Under the pieces are notes generated by a model. The model ran no database searches. It was given only the letters and a program-made list of their open reading frames with translations, and was not told the origin of the DNA. From Cupriavidus respiraculi (GTDB lineage: Bacteria; Pseudomonadota; Gammaproteobacteria; Burkholderiales; Burkholderiaceae), in NCBI RefSeq assembly GCF_914271545.1, contig NZ_CAJZAH010000001.1, forward strand, positions 248,001 to 312,000: DNA of 64,000 nucleotides. The letters run 5' to 3'. A program made the position numbers and the translations under genes. The number at the start of each line of letters is the position of its first letter. The first letter of the stretch is position 1. Shown piece by piece: positions 28,204 to 36,092 of the stretch.

Positions 28204-29799
28204 TTACAGAAACCCGTCGATCGGCAGCAGCGACAGGAACCAGATGCCGAAGCGTGCGAGCCAGCCCAGGTTCGGTTCGGTATCGTGGCGGATGACCTCG
28301 GTGCCGCGCCGCTCCAGCCAGTACAGCTTGCCGGACTCCGACAGGCGAACTTCGTAGGCATTCTGCGGAATCCGGGTGAGAAAGGCGGACTCGATGCGGG
28401 CGGCCAGCACCGGGCTTTCGATGACGAAGCCCAGTTCGGTATTGAGGTTGGCCGAGCGCGGATCGAAGTTCAGCGAGCCGACGAACACGCGCCTGGCGTC
28501 CACGGCAAAGGTCTTGGCATGGAGGCTGGAGCCGGAACTGCCGAACGGCCCGGCACGCTCTTCCTTCTGCGGGCGCTTGCCGTCGGTCGCAGCGCCGCCG
28601 TCGGCGATGGCCCGCCGCAGCTCGAACAGCTGCACGCCCGACTCCAGCAGTTCATGGCGCCATTTGGCGTAGCCGGCATGGACCGCCTTGACGTCGGTCG
28701 CCTCGGCCGCGTTGGTCAGCACGCGCACCGCGACGCCGCTGCGGGCCAGATCGCCGAACGCCTGGGTGCCGGCTGCCGTGGGCACGAAGTACGGCGATAC
28801 CAGATCCAGTTCGCGGGTGGGGATGCCGACGATCTCCTGCAGCTGCGCGCCAATCAGCGAGCTCTTGGGCGCGACGCCGAGCACCTTGCCGGGATCGTCG
28901 CTGACGATGCGCGTGGGCGCCCATTCGAACGACAGGTCGCCCGCCAGCAGTTTGCGCACGGCCGGCATGTCGCGCACCGCGGCCATATAGGCCGCGGCGG
29001 CGGGGTCGCGCTCGACGCTGGCAGCCTTGTTCGACAGCTCCTGCAGCCGCTCTTCGCTGACGGGCAGCACGATGCGGTCCACCGGATAGGCGCTGGCGCT
29101 GGACCAGTAGCGGTCGAAGTCCTGTTCCACGTCGGCGGCGATGGGGCCGACGGCCAGCACGTCCAGATCGGAAAACAGCACGCCGTCGGTCGCGCCGAAA
29201 TACTCGTCGCCCACATTGCGCCCGCCCACGATGGTCATCTGCGCGTCGGCGGTAAACGACTTGTTGTGCATGCGCCGGTTCAGCCGGCGGAACTCGGTCA
29301 GGAAGCCCAGATACTTTGGCGAGCGGATGACGAAGGGGTTGAACAGCCGTACCTCGATATCGGGATGGGCATCGAGCGCGGCGAGGATATCGTCCATGCC
29401 CGAAATGCCGTTGTCGTCCAGCAGCAGGCGCACGCGCACGCCCCGGTCGGCCGCCTCGTGCAGGGCTTCGAGCAGCAGCGTGCCCGTCAGGTCGTTGCGC
29501 CAGATGTAGTACTGCACGTCCAGCGTGCGCTGCGCCAGGTGCGCCGCGTGCATCCGCGCGGCGAACGCTTCGCGCGCATCGCTCAGCGAGTGGATGCCCG
29601 ATTGGCCGGGATGCGCCTCGAGCTCCGTCGCGAGCGCGCGGCCCAGGTCGGTGTCGCGCGACTCCGCCGGCGTCAGGGCATGGGAGACGGTGCGCTCGCC
29701 CAGCGGCGGCAGGGCGCAGCCGGCCATCAGCAGCACGGCGAAGGCGGGCAGGCCGAGGGCGCGTAGGCGGGCGGCAAGGCGAACGAGCGCGGTAGGCAT
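28204..29799 (-). CDS. Phospholipase D-family lipoprotein (cardiolipin-synthase-like)
   Basis: This 531-residue protein carries two HKD motifs, the catalytic signature of the phospholipase D superfamily: His178, Lys180, Asp185 (MHNKSFTAD) and His427, Lys429, Asp434 (LHAKTFAVD), the latter followed by GSLNFDPRS. A lipoprotein signal is clear, with the lipobox LMAGC and modified Cys28. Such periplasm-facing PLD lipoproteins resemble ClsC-type enzymes acting on phosphatidylglycerol or phosphatidylethanolamine, but hydrolytic roles are equally possible. Start 29799 gives this signal sequence; a longer frame does not. It lies 103 bases downstream of an SDR on the same strand. Confidence 0.9.
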   Translation of the reverse strand: MPTALVRLAARLRALGLPAFAVLLMAGCALPPLGERTVSHALTPAESRDTDLGRALATELEAHPGQSGIHSLSDAREAFAARMHAAHLAQRTLDVQYYIWRNDLTGTLLLEALHEAADRGVRVRLLLDDNGISGMDDILAALDAHPDIEVRLFNPFVIRSPKYLGFLTEFRRLNRRMHNKSFTADAQMTIVGGRNVGDEYFGATDGVLFSDLDVLAVGPIAADVEQDFDRYWSSASAYPVDRIVLPVSEERLQELSNKAASVERDPAAAAYMAAVRDMPAVRKLLAGDLSFEWAPTRIVSDDPGKVLGVAPKSSLIGAQLQEIVGIPTRELDLVSPYFVPTAAGTQAFGDLARSGVAVRVLTNAAEATDVKAVHAGYAKWRHELLESGVQLFELRRAIADGGAATDGKRPQKEERAGPFGSSGSSLHAKTFAVDARRVFVGSLNFDPRSANLNTELGFVIESPVLAARIESAFLTRIPQNAYEVRLSESGKLYWLERRGTEVIRHDTEPNLGWLARFGIWFLSLLPIDGFL

Positions 29800-29902
29800 G
29801 GCGGCAGGGGCGATCTGAGCGCGGAAAGGCACGCGGCCGGTGGCGCCATGGTGCCACGGTCGCCGCGCCATGGGCAGTCCCTCGCCGCCGCGCCGGCTCG
29901 CC

Positions 29903-30652
29903 TCACGTGAGCGAGATGCCGCCATCCACCCGGAGGTTGACGCCCGTGATGAAGCTGCCTGCGTCGCTGACCAGCAACAGGGCGGCGGCGGCCACTTCGT
30001 CGGCGCGGCCCAGCCGCCCGAGCGGGATGGCCGCCGCCATGGCCGACTCGAAGGCCGGCAGTTCCGTGGCCCCCACGCCGAGCTTGGCGAGGATCGGCGT
30101 GTCGGTCGGGCCGGGGCTGATCACGTTGACCCGGATGCCGCGGGTCTTGAACTCCAGCGTCCAGCTCTTGGCGAACGCGTCGATGGCGGCCTTGGTGCCG
30201 GCGTAGACGGCATGCCCCTCGAGCACCTTGTCGGTGGCGATGGAGCCGACCAGCAGGATCGCGCCGCCATCGCGCAACAGCGGCCCGATCTTCTGCACGC
30301 CGAAGAACGTGGCGCGGGCGTTGGTGGCGAACTGCCGGTCGTATTCGTGAGGCGCGACCTCGGCGGAGGCGGTAATCACGTTCATGCCGGCGTTCGCCAC
30401 ATAGATGTCGGCGTTGCCGAACTGCTCGGCCACGAGCGCCGCCACGCGATCGTGGGTGGCGATATCCGCGACGTCGCCGGTCAGGCCGACGGCGGACGGG
30501 CCGAGCGCGGCCACCGCGGCCTCGACGGCATCGTGCCGCCGGCCCACGATGACGACCCTGGCGCCTTCGTCGACGAAGCGTTGCGCCATGGCAAAGCCGA
30601 TGCCGCTGTTGCCGCCGGTGATCACGGCGATCTTTCCTGCAAGCGCGTTCAT
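29903..30652 (-). CDS. SDR-family oxidoreductase
   Basis: This 249-residue classical SDR has TGGNSGIG at about residues 12-19, a VANAGMN motif in the place of NNAG, the catalytic Ser in LVGSIATDK and the Tyr-Lys pair in YAGTKAAIDAFAKSW; VNVISPGPTDTPIL follows. It belongs to the group commonly under LysR control in proteobacteria that includes many stress-related reductases. It is divergent from the LysR gene at 30756, which is its likely regulator. The phospholipase gene follows on the same strand and could be co-transcribed. The substrate is unknown. Confidence 0.9.
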   Translation of the reverse strand: MNALAGKIAVITGGNSGIGFAMAQRFVDEGARVVIVGRRHDAVEAAVAALGPSAVGLTGDVADIATHDRVAALVAEQFGNADIYVANAGMNVITASAEVAPHEYDRQFATNARATFFGVQKIGPLLRDGGAILLVGSIATDKVLEGHAVYAGTKAAIDAFAKSWTLEFKTRGIRVNVISPGPTDTPILAKLGVGATELPAFESAMAAAIPLGRLGRADEVAAAALLLVSDAGSFITGVNLRVDGGISLT

Positions 30653-30755
30653 GATGGTTCCTGTTCGATGGTTGGTGTCCAGGCGAATCGTGCGCGCGCG
30701 GGGCGGCGGCGGGCAGCCCTACAATGGACCCTTCACTTGTGCCAAGGTGTCATCA

Positions 30756-31658
30756 ATGCCCGTCGATCAGCTTCCCGGCTTGTCCGCCTTCGTCCGCGCC
30801 GTGGAAACGGGGTCCTTCACCGCCGCCGCGAAGCTGTTGGGAACCACGCCGTCGGCCGTGTCCAAGAGCATCGCGCGACTGGAGGCCCGCCTGGGTGTCC
30901 GCCTGTTCCAGCGCTCGACGCGCGCGCTCGTGCTGACCGGCGAGGGGCGCGCGTACTACGAGCGGGTGGCGGTGCTGGTGCGCGGACTGGAGGAGGCGGC
31001 CGAGGCCGTGGCGGCCCCATCCGCGGCGGTGGGGTCCTTGCGCATCAGCATGCCCGCGGACCTGGGCCGCTCGCTGCTCGCGGCGATCACCGCGAAGCTG
31101 ATGCCGCGGCACCCGCGGCTCGCGCTCGATATCAGCATGAGCGACCAGCATGTCGACCTGATCCGTGGCGGCTTCGACCTGGCGCTGCGGGCCGGACATG
31201 CCGCCGACAGCGGGCTCCATGTGCGCTCGATGGGCTTGCTGCCGCTGGTGCTGGTGGCCTCGCCGGACTATCTCGCCCGGCAAGGCGAGCCGCGCACGGT
31301 GGCGGAGCTGGCGGCCCATGCGCATGTGCGTTACCGCTTGGCCGGAGAAGTCGTGCCACTGGCGTTCGCCAGCGGCGAGCGCGTGCCGATGGACGGCGCG
31401 TTCGATACGGACAGCGGCGAGGCGATGCGGATTGCGGCGCTGAGCGGCCTGGGCATCGCGCAGATCCTGCGGATGACGGTGCAGGACGATCTCGACGCCG
31501 GGCGGCTGCGTACGGTGCTGCCGCAGGCCGGACTGCGCCCAGTGCCGCTGCAGGTCCTGCACGGTTTCGGACGCCGCCTGCCCATCCGGGCGAAGGTCTT
31601 CGTCGAGTTCGTAAGAGCCGAGCTGGCGCTGCGCGGCCATGGGCCGGGGCCGGACTGA
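30756..31658 (+). CDS. LysR-family transcriptional regulator (CrgA-like)
   Basis: This 300-residue LysR regulator has the HTH within residues about 4-63 (LPGLSAFVRAVETGSFTAAAKLLGT, PSAVSKSIARLEARLGVRLFQRSTR) and a type 2 periplasmic-fold effector domain containing VGSLRISMPADLGRSLL and VDLIRGGFDLALRAG. This layout places it in the large CrgA/DhcR-type group. It is divergent from an SDR gene 103 bases away, the classic arrangement for LysR control. TACAAT at 30720-30725 may be its -10 element, and CACTTG/CAAGGTG symmetry just downstream may be the binding site. It converges with the oxygenase-like gene, three bases apart. Confidence 0.92.
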   Translation: MPVDQLPGLSAFVRAVETGSFTAAAKLLGTTPSAVSKSIARLEARLGVRLFQRSTRALVLTGEGRAYYERVAVLVRGLEEAAEAVAAPSAAVGSLRISMPADLGRSLLAAITAKLMPRHPRLALDISMSDQHVDLIRGGFDLALRAGHAADSGLHVRSMGLLPLVLVASPDYLARQGEPRTVAELAAHAHVRYRLAGEVVPLAFASGERVPMDGAFDTDSGEAMRIAALSGLGIAQILRMTVQDDLDAGRLRTVLPQAGLRPVPLQVLHGFGRRLPIRAKVFVEFVRAELALRGHGPGPD

Positions 31659-31661
31659 ACG

Positions 31662-32402
31662 TCAGCCGGCCGCGCGCCAGCACCCGGTGTCCGGGCTCAC
31701 CCGCACCCGCTCGCCGTTTCTCCAGACCTGCTCTTCGTCCAGATGCTGCGCGGCGGCCGGTTCCGTATCGAGCCCGATTGCCAGCGCGCGGGCCAGCGCG
31801 GCGTCCTCGATGGGAAGCTCCCATGTGAGAAAGAGCTGCGCACCCGGCGGGCCGGGCGGGAAATCGGCCGCATCGAAGCCGGTGGCGCCGCGCCGGATCA
31901 CGCCGTGCGGCTGGCAGGTGTCGAAGATCAGCACCGTGCCGCGGCGGATGGGCACGCGGATGTCCAATGCCGGGAAATGCACGTCCTGCCCGTTGTCCTC
32001 GCCCACGAAGAGATTGCAGAACGCCGCGCCGCCATACTGTTCGCCGTCGTTGTGATAGCGCGCGCCGCGGCACGCCATCAGCGCGATGTCGGCGCCGGCG
32101 AGCACGCCGGGCAGTCCCAGCCCGTCCGCCCATGCGGACACCGCCCCCACGCAGTCCCCGTATTCCGGCCAGCGCATGCGCGCCCGAGCCAGCGGCATGG
32201 CTTCGACGTCGCCGGCTTCCAGCGGCATGTTGACCGACAGCTCTCTCGCCCAGTCGGCGCGCAGGCGCGCGGGCGGCTGCGGAATATCGACGAGACCGGT
32301 CAGCACGATGTCGCTGACCGCGCGGCTGCGCATGGCGTCGCCACTCCAGAAAAAGGAAGTGAGGCGGTCGGCGGCATGGGAAGGCGGGAGGAGGCGGCTC
32401 AT
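31662..32402 (-). CDS. Putative Fe(II)/2-oxoglutarate oxygenase-like protein
   Basis: I do not recognise this 246-residue protein at family level, but it shows a plausible iron facial triad: His117 and Asp119 in YHNDGEQYGG, and His166 in FDTCQPHGVIRR, with an RRG segment just before it, as in 2-oxoglutarate oxygenases of the prolyl-hydroxylase/PKHD type. VHFPALDIRVPIRRGTVLIFD is compatible with the double-stranded beta-helix core. There is no signal peptide. ATG 32402 is chosen because upstream residues in the longer frame are low-complexity; a start at Met24 is also possible. It is divergent from a small membrane-protein gene and adjoins the LysR gene tail to tail. Substrate unknown. Confidence 0.65.
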   Translation of the reverse strand: MSRLLPPSHAADRLTSFFWSGDAMRSRAVSDIVLTGLVDIPQPPARLRADWARELSVNMPLEAGDVEAMPLARARMRWPEYGDCVGAVSAWADGLGLPGVLAGADIALMACRGARYHNDGEQYGGAAFCNLFVGEDNGQDVHFPALDIRVPIRRGTVLIFDTCQPHGVIRRGATGFDAADFPPGPPGAQLFLTWELPIEDAALARALAIGLDTEPAAAQHLDEEQVWRNGERVRVSPDTGCWRAAG

Positions 32403-32635
32403 GGCCGGCGGGACGCGTGCGCGGCCGGCATGGAGCACATGGGCTGCATGGCAATGACCCGGTGCGTGGATGGCGATGGGCCGGATTATACGGAGCAGGG
32501 CGGTGCGCCACGTGGCGGGATGTCCGCCCGGGCGTGTCGGGCATGGCGCTTGCAGGCTTGCGTCGTCGAGCTTGTTTCTATACTGGACTCTGCCTGCCGC
32601 CCCTGCGCCGGGGCCCATGTCGGGCTGGAGCGATC

Positions 32636-32959
32636 ATGCAAGAGCTGGCCTTCCGCACCCTGCTGTACCGCTATTTCTTCTTCGGCTGGCTGTTCCGGGA
32701 CATCAACTCGGGCAACCGGGCCGAGCGCGCCCGCGCCTGGCATTTCAACAAGACGCGCGCGCACTGGCTGCCGGTGTACATGCGGCGCTGGCTCTGGAGC
32801 GGCGCGATCCTGTACGGGCTGGGCTGCGTCGTGGAGCTGGTGCTGGGCGCGCCCGCGCTGTCGGCGCTGTTCTATGTGCCCGGCGCGCTCAGCGTGCCGG
32901 GCAATGTGGTCATCGGGGTGCTGTGGATCGGCTTGAAGACGCTGCCCGGCCCCCTCTGA
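32636..32959 (+). CDS. Small hydrophobic membrane protein of unknown function
   Basis: I do not recognise this 107-residue protein. It starts with an aromatic-rich patch (YRYFFFGWLFRD), continues with a charged stretch rich in Arg and Asn, and has two probable membrane segments (LWSGAILYGLGCVVELVLG and about residues 80-100). There is no cleavable signal. Start 32636 is the first ATG with a GGAG-like site (TGGAGCG) close by. It stands alone between two convergent or divergent neighbours with no functional hint. A role in the inner membrane is all that can be said. Confidence 0.65.
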   Translation: MQELAFRTLLYRYFFFGWLFRDINSGNRAERARAWHFNKTRAHWLPVYMRRWLWSGAILYGLGCVVELVLGAPALSALFYVPGALSVPGNVVIGVLWIGLKTLPGPL

Positions 32960-32974
32960 CCCGCAACGGCGCCG

Positions 32975-33385
32975 TCAGGCGCCCGCGCCGTCCGGCAGGC
33001 GTGCGACCACCTTGATCTCGAAGTCGAACCCGGAGAGCCACGTCACACCGATGGCCGTCGCCGTCGGATGCGGCGCGCCTCCCCAGTACTCCGACACCAC
33101 CAGCTTCCAGATCGTCTCGAACTTGTCCGCCGGATCGACCATGAACACCGTCACGTCCACGACATCGTCGAACGAGCAGCCCGCCGCCGCCAGCACGGCA
33201 TTCAGGTTGTCGAACGCGCGCCGGACCTGGGCCTCCAGGCCGGGCTCGGGCGAGCCGTCTTCGCGGCTGCCGACCTGCCCGGAGACGAACAGGAAGCCGT
33301 TGGACCGGATCGCCGGGGAATAGCTGTGCCGTTCGTACAGGGCGTGGCGCCCGGCCGGAAATACCACATCGCGTTTTGCTGCCAT
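32975..33385 (-). CDS. RidA (YjgF/YER057c/UK114) family protein
   Basis: This 136-residue protein belongs to the RidA superfamily. The family core is recognisable in YSPAIRSNGFLFVSGQVG, LEAQVRRAFDNLNAVLAAAGCSFDDVVDVTVFMVD and a C-terminal VTWLSGFDFEIKVVARLP. RidA proper deaminates reactive enamine/imine intermediates through a conserved Arg; in this member the usual C-terminal ExxAxA segment differs (FEIKVVA), so it may be one of the Rid subfamilies of other function. The ATG at 33385 is chosen as it aligns with family starts. It is divergent from a LysR gene with a TGTTTG/CAAACA repeat in between, and is likely its target. Confidence 0.88.
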   Translation of the reverse strand: MAAKRDVVFPAGRHALYERHSYSPAIRSNGFLFVSGQVGSREDGSPEPGLEAQVRRAFDNLNAVLAAAGCSFDDVVDVTVFMVDPADKFETIWKLVVSEYWGGAPHPTATAIGVTWLSGFDFEIKVVARLPDGAGA

Positions 33386-33483
33386 CTTCGATCTCCATTG
33401 ACGGGTCAGGCGACCCGGAATTGACAATGGAGACACTGTAGAGAGGCGGGCCGCCCCGATAAACGCCCAATCCCACCCATCAC

Positions 33484-33502
33484 TGTTTGTAAAATCCAAA
33501 CA
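33484..33502. promoter_or_regulatory. Inverted repeat between RidA-like and LysR genes
   Basis: TGTTTG (33484-33489) and CAAACA (33497-33502) form a perfect 6-base inverted repeat with a 7-base spacer, ending 29 bases before the LysR start. The spacing matches LysR recognition sites of the T-N11-A type. It probably serves control of both divergent genes. Confidence 0.5.
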
Positions 33503-33531
33503 ATCTCATTCATGGCCAGGACAGAGGTGCG

Positions 33532-34464
33532 ATGGACCGTTTCGATGCAATGCAGGCGTTCGCGCGCGTGGTGGAGACCGGCAGCTTTACGAAGGCCGCC
33601 GACACGCTGCATATGAGCAAGACCAGCGTGACGCAGCTGGTGCAGCAACTGGAGGCGCGGCTGCGCGTCAAGCTGCTCAACCGCACGACGCGCAAGGTCA
33701 ACGTCACGGCCGACGGAGCCGCCTACTACGAGCGGGTGATCCGGCTGCTGGCCGATATGGACGACGCCGAAACCAGCCTGTCCGGCGCCTCGGCCGTGCC
33801 GCGGGGCCGCCTGCGCGTGGATGTGCCCAGCCCGCTGGCGCGCATGATCCTCGTCCCCGCGTTGCCCGCCTTCCATGCGCGCTACCCCGACATCCAACTG
33901 GACCTGGGCGTCAGCGACCGCATCGTCGACGTGATCGACGAAAACGTCGATTGCGTGATCCGCGGCGGCGAGGTCGCCGACCAGTCCCTGCGCGCGCGGC
34001 ACGTGGGCGACCTGCGCCTCGGCGTGTATGCCGCGCCCGGCTATGTGCAGCGCGCCGGCACCCCCGCGCACCCGGCGGAGCTGGAGAACACGCATCATCG
34101 CATCGTGGGCTTTCTGTGGTCGCGCACCGGCAAACCGCTTCCCTATGCCATGCGGCGCGGGGCCGAGAGCGCCAATGCGCACGGCCGCTATGCGGTGTCG
34201 GTGGATGACGGGAACGCCTATCTCGCGGCTGGGCTGGCCGGCATGGGCGTGCTCTGGCTGCCGGACTACATGGCCCGGCCACACCTCGCTCGCGGCGAGC
34301 TGGTGCCGCTGCTCCAGGAATGGGAACTGGAGCCGATGCCGCTGTACCTGGCCTTCCCGCCGAACCGGCATGTCAGCGCCAAGCTGCGTGTATTCGTCGA
34401 CTGGGTGGTTGCGTTGATGGCCGAGCATGCGCCACTGGCGCGGGCGCCCGGCGGGGCGGGTTAG
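33532..34464 (+). CDS. LysR-family transcriptional regulator
   Basis: This 310-residue LysR-type regulator opens with MDRFDAMQAFARVVETGSFT, a common form in the CrgA/AaeR group. The HTH continues with KTSVTQLVQQLEARLRVKLLNRTTRKVNVT, and the effector domain begins at PRGRLRVDVPSPLARMILVPALPAFHARYP. It ends in an Ala/Pro/Gly tail. The divergent RidA-family gene 146 bases away is the likely target, with a clear inverted repeat in the gap. The inducer is unknown. The following small lipoprotein gene starts 108 bases downstream on the same strand and may be independent. Confidence 0.92.
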   Translation: MDRFDAMQAFARVVETGSFTKAADTLHMSKTSVTQLVQQLEARLRVKLLNRTTRKVNVTADGAAYYERVIRLLADMDDAETSLSGASAVPRGRLRVDVPSPLARMILVPALPAFHARYPDIQLDLGVSDRIVDVIDENVDCVIRGGEVADQSLRARHVGDLRLGVYAAPGYVQRAGTPAHPAELENTHHRIVGFLWSRTGKPLPYAMRRGAESANAHGRYAVSVDDGNAYLAAGLAGMGVLWLPDYMARPHLARGELVPLLQEWELEPMPLYLAFPPNRHVSAKLRVFVDWVVALMAEHAPLARAPGGAG

Positions 34465-34572
34465 TGCGCCGACCCCGGCTGCGAGGCGGGCCGAAGCGGC
34501 GGGCGGCACGCGCTGGCTGAACTACGCGGGCGGGCAGGCGTCGAACCGTGTTTCGGAAAGCGAGACGAAGCC

Positions 34573-34719
34573 ATGCGACGCGCCATGACCACTGCCTTTG
34601 GCCTGATATTCCTGCTCGGCGCGCTGGCGGGCTGCACGACGGCGTCGGGCAGGGGCGATCGCCAGTCTGGCATCACCGTCTATGGCACGGTGGACTCGGC
34701 CATCGACGTGACGCGATAG
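34573..34719 (+). CDS. Small lipoprotein with porin-like C-terminal peptide
   Basis: This 48-residue reading frame has a convincing lipoprotein signal: MRRAM, a hydrophobic stretch and the lipobox LAGC with Cys21. The mature part is only 28 residues and ends in SGITVYGTVDSAIDVTR. That closely resembles the first beta-strand of the two porins in this window (SGVTLYGIVSSAV and GSVTLYGIVDQSI). It could be a tiny envelope lipoprotein that interacts with porins or the BAM machinery, or the truncated start of a porin fused to a new signal. The ribosome site is weak (GAAAG or GAAG). It is flanked by a LysR gene and the convergent GGDEF gene. Confidence 0.6.
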   Translation: MRRAMTTAFGLIFLLGALAGCTTASGRGDRQSGITVYGTVDSAIDVTR

Positions 34720-34735
34720 GGGACGCCGGCCAGCG

Positions 34736-35911
34736 TCAGGCCACCGCGGGGCTCGGGTCCGGGTGGGTGAGTTCGAGCCGGTTGCCGCCGAGGGATTTCG
34801 CGCGGTACAGCGCCCGGTCGGCGGCGGCGAGCCCTTCCCCGAGCGGCGGCACGTCGCCGTCGAACCGCGCCAGGCCGATGCTGACCGTTGCCGGTATCCC
34901 GGCGCCCTCCACGTGGACCGGCGCCGCCTCGGCAAAGCGCCGTGCGATGGTTTCGCCCCGTGCCTGGGCATGGCGGGCATCGTCGCCGCAGAGCAGGGCG
35001 GCGAATTCCTCGCCGCCGATGCGCGCGAGGACGACATCCGGACCCATCACGCCTTGCGCCGTTTCCGCGAACACCTTCAGCACGTGGTCGCCCGTCTGGT
35101 GCCCGTAGCGGTCGTTGATGGCCTTGAAGCGGTCCAGGTCGAACGCCAGCACGCAGACCGGTCCGCGCGTGTTGCCACCGCCGATGATGCGCTGGCCTTG
35201 CTCGAAGAACCATTTGCGATTGCCCAGCCCGGTCAGGTAGTCGGTCTGCGACTCGCGCAACAGCTGGCCGTGCGTCTCCTCGCGGACCAGCTTGAGCAGG
35301 GCCATCGGCAGGATGACCGAGTACAGCACGCCTTCGTAGATGGTGATCTTGCTGGCGATCAGATTGACGGTGGGTCCATAAAGGCTGACCAGCCACGGCA
35401 GCACCAGGGCGCGCGCGCCATAGCAGAGCGCATGGATGGCGGTTACCGCCACGACGATGTGCCGGGAGTGCAGCGCGCGCAGCGCCTCGCAGCGCAGCAT
35501 TTCCCACGTCGTCATGGCGCTGATCAGTGCGATCGGGACGGCGCTGAGGTAGTTCCAGACGACTTCCTCGGCGCGCTGACCCAGGATGGCCCACACCAGC
35601 GCCATGCCGGCCAGCAGGGCGGCCGGGATCGCGCGGTATCGCCGGCCCCTCAGTGCCCCAACGCCGCCAAGGATCAGCAGATAGCCGCAGAGCATGATCA
35701 GATTGCTGACGGCCGAGCCGAAGGGGCTGGGCAGCTCGCGACGGACCAGCACGGCCGCACAGCCCGCGGCCAGCGTGGCGAACCCTGCCGCCAGGATGCG
35801 CAGCGCCTTGCCGCGCTTGGGATTGGTACGGTATTCCCAGAACGTCATGCCGGCGCTGACGAGGAGCGTTCCAATGGCGAGCAGGTAAAGGGTGCGAAGG
35901 TCGACGTACAT
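34736..35911 (-). CDS. Membrane-anchored GGDEF diguanylate cyclase
   Basis: This 391-residue protein has about six to seven membrane helices in residues 1-210, then a GGDEF domain from about residue 225 (SQTDYLTGLGNRKWFFEQG). The active-site motif is GGEEF at 299-303, and AFDLDRFKAINDRYGH carries the metal and substrate residues, so it should synthesise cyclic di-GMP from two GTP at the inner membrane. I see no RxxD inhibitory site before GGEEF, suggesting no product feedback. The start at 35911 is the only Met near the first helix. It is divergent from the beta-lactamase gene; no functional link is obvious. Confidence 0.92.
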   Translation of the reverse strand: MYVDLRTLYLLAIGTLLVSAGMTFWEYRTNPKRGKALRILAAGFATLAAGCAAVLVRRELPSPFGSAVSNLIMLCGYLLILGGVGALRGRRYRAIPAALLAGMALVWAILGQRAEEVVWNYLSAVPIALISAMTTWEMLRCEALRALHSRHIVVAVTAIHALCYGARALVLPWLVSLYGPTVNLIASKITIYEGVLYSVILPMALLKLVREETHGQLLRESQTDYLTGLGNRKWFFEQGQRIIGGGNTRGPVCVLAFDLDRFKAINDRYGHQTGDHVLKVFAETAQGVMGPDVVLARIGGEEFAALLCGDDARHAQARGETIARRFAEAAPVHVEGAGIPATVSIGLARFDGDVPPLGEGLAAADRALYRAKSLGGNRLELTHPDPSPAVA

Positions 35912-36092
35912 CCAGATGTAGAGACATGGCGCCGAGACAATCGCGGCGGCAGGAATTTTACGTTGAAAAGCGCAGGGGCAGACCGGCGGGCGCCCGCCGA
36001 TTGCGGGGGGCGTGCCGAGCCCGTATATTCCGTCGCGTTCCCCGGTCAGCGCGCAGAACGCCGCCCACGGCCCAACCCAGATACCCAGCCTC

